Assembly: GCA_934434925.1 (NCBI GenBank)
Contig: CAKSAC010000008.1
Span: 1-64,000, forward strand
Reading direction: 5' to 3'
Length of the DNA: 64,000 nucleotides
From: an uncultured Eubacteriales bacterium
Lineage (GTDB): Bacteria > Bacillota > Clostridia > Oscillospirales > CAG-272
The translations under genes and the position numbers were made by a program. The stretch's first letter is position 1; each line of letters starts with the position of its first letter. The notes below the pieces were generated by a model. The model saw only the letters and a list, made by a program, of their open reading frames with translations. It ran no database searches and had not been told where the DNA came from. Below are positions 60,578 through 64,000 of the stretch, in pieces.

Positions 60578-62551
60578 ATGAAAAGATTTCTGGCAATGCT
60601 GGGATGTCTGCTTTTTTTGCTTGTCCTGGTTTCCTGCGGGGGTGAAAAAACAGACACGACCACGACTACGGCAAACGCCGCCGTCACGACTACGGCAAAA
60701 CCTGCCGTCACAACTACGGCAAAACCTGCCGTCACGACTACGGCAAAACCTGCCGTCACAACTACGGCAGCGCCTGTCGTTACGACTGCGCCGCGAGAGA
60801 TCACCGGCGTCGTCTTTGCAGACGCTTCCTTCCCGTATGACGGACGTGAAAAGGTGCTTACCGCAACGGGGATTCCTTCCGGCGTGACCGCGGTGTATAC
60901 GCAAAATAAGGCGACCGACGCGGGAACCTACACGGCCGGCGTTACGCTGAGCGGCCAGGGGTATATCACCAAAAAAATGACAGCCAAGCTGGTCATTGAG
61001 CCGGCAACCTTCACGGGAATCGCTTTGCAGGGTGCGGAATATAAAGCGGACGGAACCTTCCATGCGCTGACGGCTACCGGTCTGCCCGGGAAAGGTGAAA
61101 CCGTGACTTACACCATCGACGGAAAGCCGGGCAACAGCGCCAAAGCCATCGGAACCTATCGGGTGACTTGCCGCGTGACGCTCAAAAACTACCGTGATTG
61201 GGAGAGTACCGCTACCCTGAAAATTACGCTTCCGACCGGAGACAATCTGGCTGCAACGGTCATGGCGGGATTTGAGAAAAAGCCGGATGTCTGGTCCTTC
61301 TTCCCGACAGCCCTCTCCTTTGACGGCATTTCAAAACGGAACGAAACGACAAAGCCGACCCCCGATTTTACGGAGAACCGGTCGGTCAACGTCTCGTCTT
61401 TCCCGAAGAATTATATCGGAAAGCAGATGACCATGGTACATGACACCATGACGAAGGTCGAGGCGGTCATGGAATATATCAATACCTTCCACGGTGCGCT
61501 CAACGGCATCAAAGAGGCATATCAGACCTATCTGCGCAACAATCCCGCCGATACAAAGACCTTCAGCGGGGAGATTGCCGGATTCGGGTATACCTTGAAG
61601 GTGGAGGAAGAGCGTTCGGTCATTTCCTGCAACTTCGGCGATGCCGTCACGCTGAACCTTATCTCGTCTGGAGAAGAATGTACGGGAAAACTGCATATCG
61701 GAAGCAACACGGGTCTTCTGTACGCGATAAAGAACAACGAACTGAAAATCGATCTGAATCTTTTGGACTACGGGCAGATGGAACTTCGCTTTGTCCGCGA
61801 TCCCGAGAAAAATACCGTGACCGGATACTTCTTTGAATTCTTGAGTTACGAGAAGAAGAACGATGAAGACGAGGAAGAGACAAAAGCCCTGTATCAGACC
61901 AGCGCGATGCTCTATCAGGATGAAAACTATGTGATGGTCGTCGGAACCAAGGGCGATTTTATCCCGGCCGCGAAAAAACAGAAGTGCCGTAATGTGGAGA
62001 TTTACAGCGCAAAGACCGGGGTGTATCTCGGCGGAGAGGTCCATGAAGAAGCGACCGGAGGAACTTTCAGCTATGATACGTATTGGTTCCCTTTGTATCA
62101 GCTGACGGGAATCAATTCCGTTGCAAAGATCGTCGGTACAGACGATAAGGGGAAAGAGACCACGGCGCTTCATATCAACGGGGTTTCGACTTCCTTTGAG
62201 CCGAAATGGAACAGAAAACTGGGAGTCAAGACTTCGCGCCAGTTTGACATCGAAATAAAAACCGTGTATACGTACCAGCTGAATGCGGAGACCGGCCACT
62301 ATGAAAAGCAGGCTTATGAGGTTCCGATGCTCTTTGTGCAGGAAGGGAACTACAAGGATTTCCTCAAAGATATGAAAGCGCTGAACAAAGCAGCTTTCCC
62401 GGGTAGCCTGGAACCAAAATCTCTCGTCAAGTCTTGCGAACTTGAGGCTATCAAGTTCGGATATACGACCGTCCGGGGGGTGTATGACGAAATCAAGGAC
62501 ACGGTGACTCCTGACACCATCAAGGCCGCGGTAGCGCTCGCGGCGAAATAA
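60578..62551 (+). CDS. Lipoprotein with Thr-rich linker and Ig-like (MBG) domains
   Basis: The 657-aa protein has a lipobox LVSC (Cys20). A linker of five TTTAxPAV repeats (about 29-70) follows, encoded by a 24-bp tandem array. Two MBG-type Ig-like repeats (about 76-220, pattern PYDG....L.ATG.P.G..V.Y....... AGTY) precede a C-terminal region of about 430 residues that I do not recognise; it has many charged strands and no obvious enzyme motif. It is held outside the membrane. AAGGAAAGG before the ATG; a terminator follows. Confidence 0.85.
   Translation: MKRFLAMLGCLLFLLVLVSCGGEKTDTTTTTANAAVTTTAKPAVTTTAKPAVTTTAKPAVTTTAAPVVTTAPREITGVVFADASFPYDGREKVLTATGIPSGVTAVYTQNKATDAGTYTAGVTLSGQGYITKKMTAKLVIEPATFTGIALQGAEYKADGTFHALTATGLPGKGETVTYTIDGKPGNSAKAIGTYRVTCRVTLKNYRDWESTATLKITLPTGDNLAATVMAGFEKKPDVWSFFPTALSFDGISKRNETTKPTPDFTENRSVNVSSFPKNYIGKQMTMVHDTMTKVEAVMEYINTFHGALNGIKEAYQTYLRNNPADTKTFSGEIAGFGYTLKVEEERSVISCNFGDAVTLNLISSGEECTGKLHIGSNTGLLYAIKNNELKIDLNLLDYGQMELRFVRDPEKNTVTGYFFEFLSYEKKNDEDEEETKALYQTSAMLYQDENYVMVVGTKGDFIPAAKKQKCRNVEIYSAKTGVYLGGEVHEEATGGTFSYDTYWFPLYQLTGINSVAKIVGTDDKGKETTALHINGVSTSFEPKWNRKLGVKTSRQFDIEIKTVYTYQLNAETGHYEKQAYEVPMLFVQEGNYKDFLKDMKALNKAAFPGSLEPKSLVKSCELEAIKFGYTTVRGVYDEIKDTVTPDTIKAAVALAAK
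60664..60783 (+). repeat. 24-bp coding tandem repeat in the lipoprotein linker
   Basis: Five units starting (G/A)ACTACGGCAAA at 60664, 60688, 60712, 60736 and 60760 encode eight-residue TTTAKPAV repeats. Confidence 0.96.
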
Positions 62552-62569
62552 AACAGTCAAAAGCAATAA

Positions 62570-62598
62570 AAAGGCGATGCCGGACGGCATCGCCTTTT
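62570..62598 (+). terminator. Terminator of the lipoprotein gene
   Basis: AAAGGCGATGCC GGA CGGCATCGCCTTTT. Confidence 0.92.
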
Positions 62599-62624
62599 CG
62601 GGTTCCGATTCTCCGGAACCTGAC

Positions 62625-62895
62625 TTCGTTTGCATGGCCGCCGCTTTTTAGCAGGCGGCGGTTCCGACCGCTGTGCGCCGGCTTCGTTTGCATGGCCGCG
62701 CTTTTCAAGCAGGCGGCGGTTCCGACCGCTGTGCGCTGACTTCGTTTGCATGGCCGCCGCTTTTTAGCAGGCGGCGGTTCCGACCGCTGTGCGCCCCGGC
62801 TTAGTTTGCATGGCCGCGCTTTTCAAGCAGGCGGCGGTTCCGACCGCTGTGCGCCCCGGCTTAGTTTGCATGGCCGCGCTTTTCAAGCAGGCGGC
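62625..62895 (-). repeat. Five copies of a 58-60 bp unit made from the 3' end of the NAPRTase gene
   Basis: On the minus strand each unit begins CGCCTGCT, passes GGCCATGCAAAC and ends CAGCGGTCGGAACCGC. The copy nearest the gene encodes the last residues RLLEKRGHAN and the TAA stop. The next copy keeps the TAA; the three outer ones have GAA there and other changes. Confidence 0.97.
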
Positions 62896-64000
62896 GTTTG
62901 ATGTCCCAGAGTTTTTGCGAAAGGTCCACATAGTAACGATGCGGGTTTTCAAAACGGCGCACCTCTTCCCACAGGGTGGAAACTTCCCGGGCGCAGTAAG
63001 CCCGGATGTCATGAATCGAAGGGGAAGTGTAGACGCATTCCCCGTTTCGGAAGATCGGCACTTGCAATTCGCGCAGCGTATAATCGGTGACGGTCTTGCG
63101 TTTCCAGGTCTCTTCGGGGTCAAAGAGTTCCAGCGGGAGGCGTTCGTCCGGCACTTCGTCGTGGACGGTGATGAGGTCGGCGGTGGCCATGCCGTTCTTA
63201 TCGAAAACCCGATAGACCTTTTTGAAGTGCGGATTGGTAATCTTTCCGGCATTTTCGCTGATTTTGATTTTCGGAATGATATGGCCGTCTGCATCTTCTT
63301 TGGCGGCCAGTTTGTAAACTCCGCCGAAGACCGGATCGCTTTTGGCGGTAATCAGCCGTTCTCCGACCCCGAACGCGTCAATCCGCGCTCCTTGGGCGAT
63401 AATGTCGCGGATGATATTTTCATCCAGAGAGTTGGAAACCACAATCTTGCAGTCGGGGAAGCCGGCCTCGTCCAGCATCTGGCGCGCTTTTTTGGTGAGA
63501 TAGGCAATATCGCCGGAGTCCAGTCGGATACCGCGGCGGCGCGCACCGCTGTCCCGGAAGGCACGGATCGCGTTCGGAACACCGCTTTTCAGCGCGTCAT
63601 AGGTGTCAACCAGAAGCGTGGCGTTATCGGGGTAAAGGTTGCAGTAGGCCAGGAAGGCTTCGTATTCCGAATCGAACATCTGCACCCAGGAATGCGCCAT
63701 GGTTCCCGAGGCGGGAATGCCGTAATCGCGGTCGCTGATCGTGCAGGCGGTGGAAGAACAGCCGCCGATAAACGCCGCCCGCGCCCCGAGGGAAGCGCCG
63801 TCGGCCCCCTGCGCCCGGCGCGATCCGAATTCGGCAACGGCGCGGCCGTCCGCCGCGCGGACGATACGGTTGGCTTTGGTGGCAATCAGAGACTGATGGT
63901 TGAGCGCAAGCAGGATATAGGTCTCCACAAACTGCGCCTCGATGGCAGGGGCGCGTACAGTCAGAATCGGCTCTCCGGGAAAGATCGGCGTACCTTCCGG
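62861..64000 (-). CDS. pncB: Nicotinate phosphoribosyltransferase (5' end beyond window)
   Basis: The frame stays open to the right edge, so the N-terminal part of the gene lies outside; 380 codons including the stop are present. Visible residues include ATKANRIVRAADGRAVAEFGSRRAQG with the active-site region, SAWVQ-like HSWVQMF, the ribosyl-phosphate loop IRLDSGDIAYL, VSNSLDE and DAFGVGERL. It makes nicotinic acid mononucleotide for NAD. A GTG at 63928 is internal, not the start. Its stop codon lies in a tandem array. It connects functionally with pncC. Confidence 0.95.
   Translation of the reverse strand, partial: PEGTPIFPGEPILTVRAPAIEAQFVETYILLALNHQSLIATKANRIVRAADGRAVAEFGSRRAQGADGASLGARAAFIGGCSSTACTISDRDYGIPASGTMAHSWVQMFDSEYEAFLAYCNLYPDNATLLVDTYDALKSGVPNAIRAFRDSGARRRGIRLDSGDIAYLTKKARQMLDEAGFPDCKIVVSNSLDENIIRDIIAQGARIDAFGVGERLITAKSDPVFGGVYKLAAKEDADGHIIPKIKISENAGKITNPHFKKVYRVFDKNGMATADLITVHDEVPDERLPLELFDPEETWKRKTVTDYTLRELQVPIFRNGECVYTSPSIHDIRAYCAREVSTLWEEVRRFENPHRYYVDLSQKLWDIKRRLLEKRGHAN

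Overview
The window looks like a piece of chromosome from a GC-rich, spore-forming member of the Clostridia (Bacillota), probably uncultured and gut-associated. The order cannot be fixed from the sequence alone. Support comes from dipicolinate synthase genes (dpaA/dpaB), a DnaD-domain protein beside a DnaI-type helicase loader, a class III glutamine synthetase, DUF1292, DUF1934 and DUF4830 proteins, ThiT, and strong AGGAGG ribosome sites. No rRNA, CRISPR array, transposase or phage gene was seen.
Layout. 1-8250: a long repeat-rich surface protein, an ABC transporter and an HTH-Fic protein. 8580-16900: envelope and transport genes (O-antigen-ligase-like, MATE, glycine-riboswitch-controlled AGCS symporter, TPP-riboswitch-controlled ThiT), several very small proteins, a GNAT enzyme and tRNA-Leu(CAA). 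17100-27300: htpG with an unusual overlapping partner, a TSCPD protein, phosphosugar mutase, lepA-hemW, DUF1292, a probable 6S RNA and an SPFH/zinc-ribbon protein. 27400-32200: sugar isomerase, Sel1 protein and dpaAB. 32400-38800: one pstSCAB-phoU-phoB-phoR operon on the minus strand. 39100-44700: APC permease, dnaD-dnaI and rimI-tsaD. 44900-50950: VTT protein-cls, an exonuclease and glnN. 51100-59400: leuS, a rhamnulokinase-like gene, pncC-pfkA, a methylglyoxal-synthase-like protein and DUF1934-holA. 59600-64000: a membrane HTH protein, a lipoprotein and the 3' part of a nicotinate phosphoribosyltransferase gene cut by the window edge.
Regulation is easy to read. More than fifteen promoters have -35/-10 boxes spaced 17 bp apart (one 18), and about half carry TGC directly before the -10. 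Riboswitches control the glycine/alanine and thiamine transporters. The Pst-Pho operon has TTTACA-type repeats upstream. Five DnaA-box-like 9-mers precede dnaD.
The most unusual feature is a set of short tandem arrays, each with its own unit sequence (12-60 bp), at more than ten places. Most sit at or just after a stop codon. At the rhamnulokinase-like gene, cls, glnN and nicotinate phosphoribosyltransferase the first unit actually includes the stop codon, as if gene 3' ends had been copied in tandem. Related arrays lie inside genes (AGCS C-terminus, DnaD linker, lipoprotein linker). Two apparent pseudoenzymes also deserve attention: a methylglyoxal-synthase-like protein lacking all five catalytic residues, and a prephenate-dehydratase/ACT-like protein overlapping htpG.
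Every gap longer than about 300 bp is accounted for by promoters, riboswitches, terminators, the 6S RNA or tandem repeats listed below.
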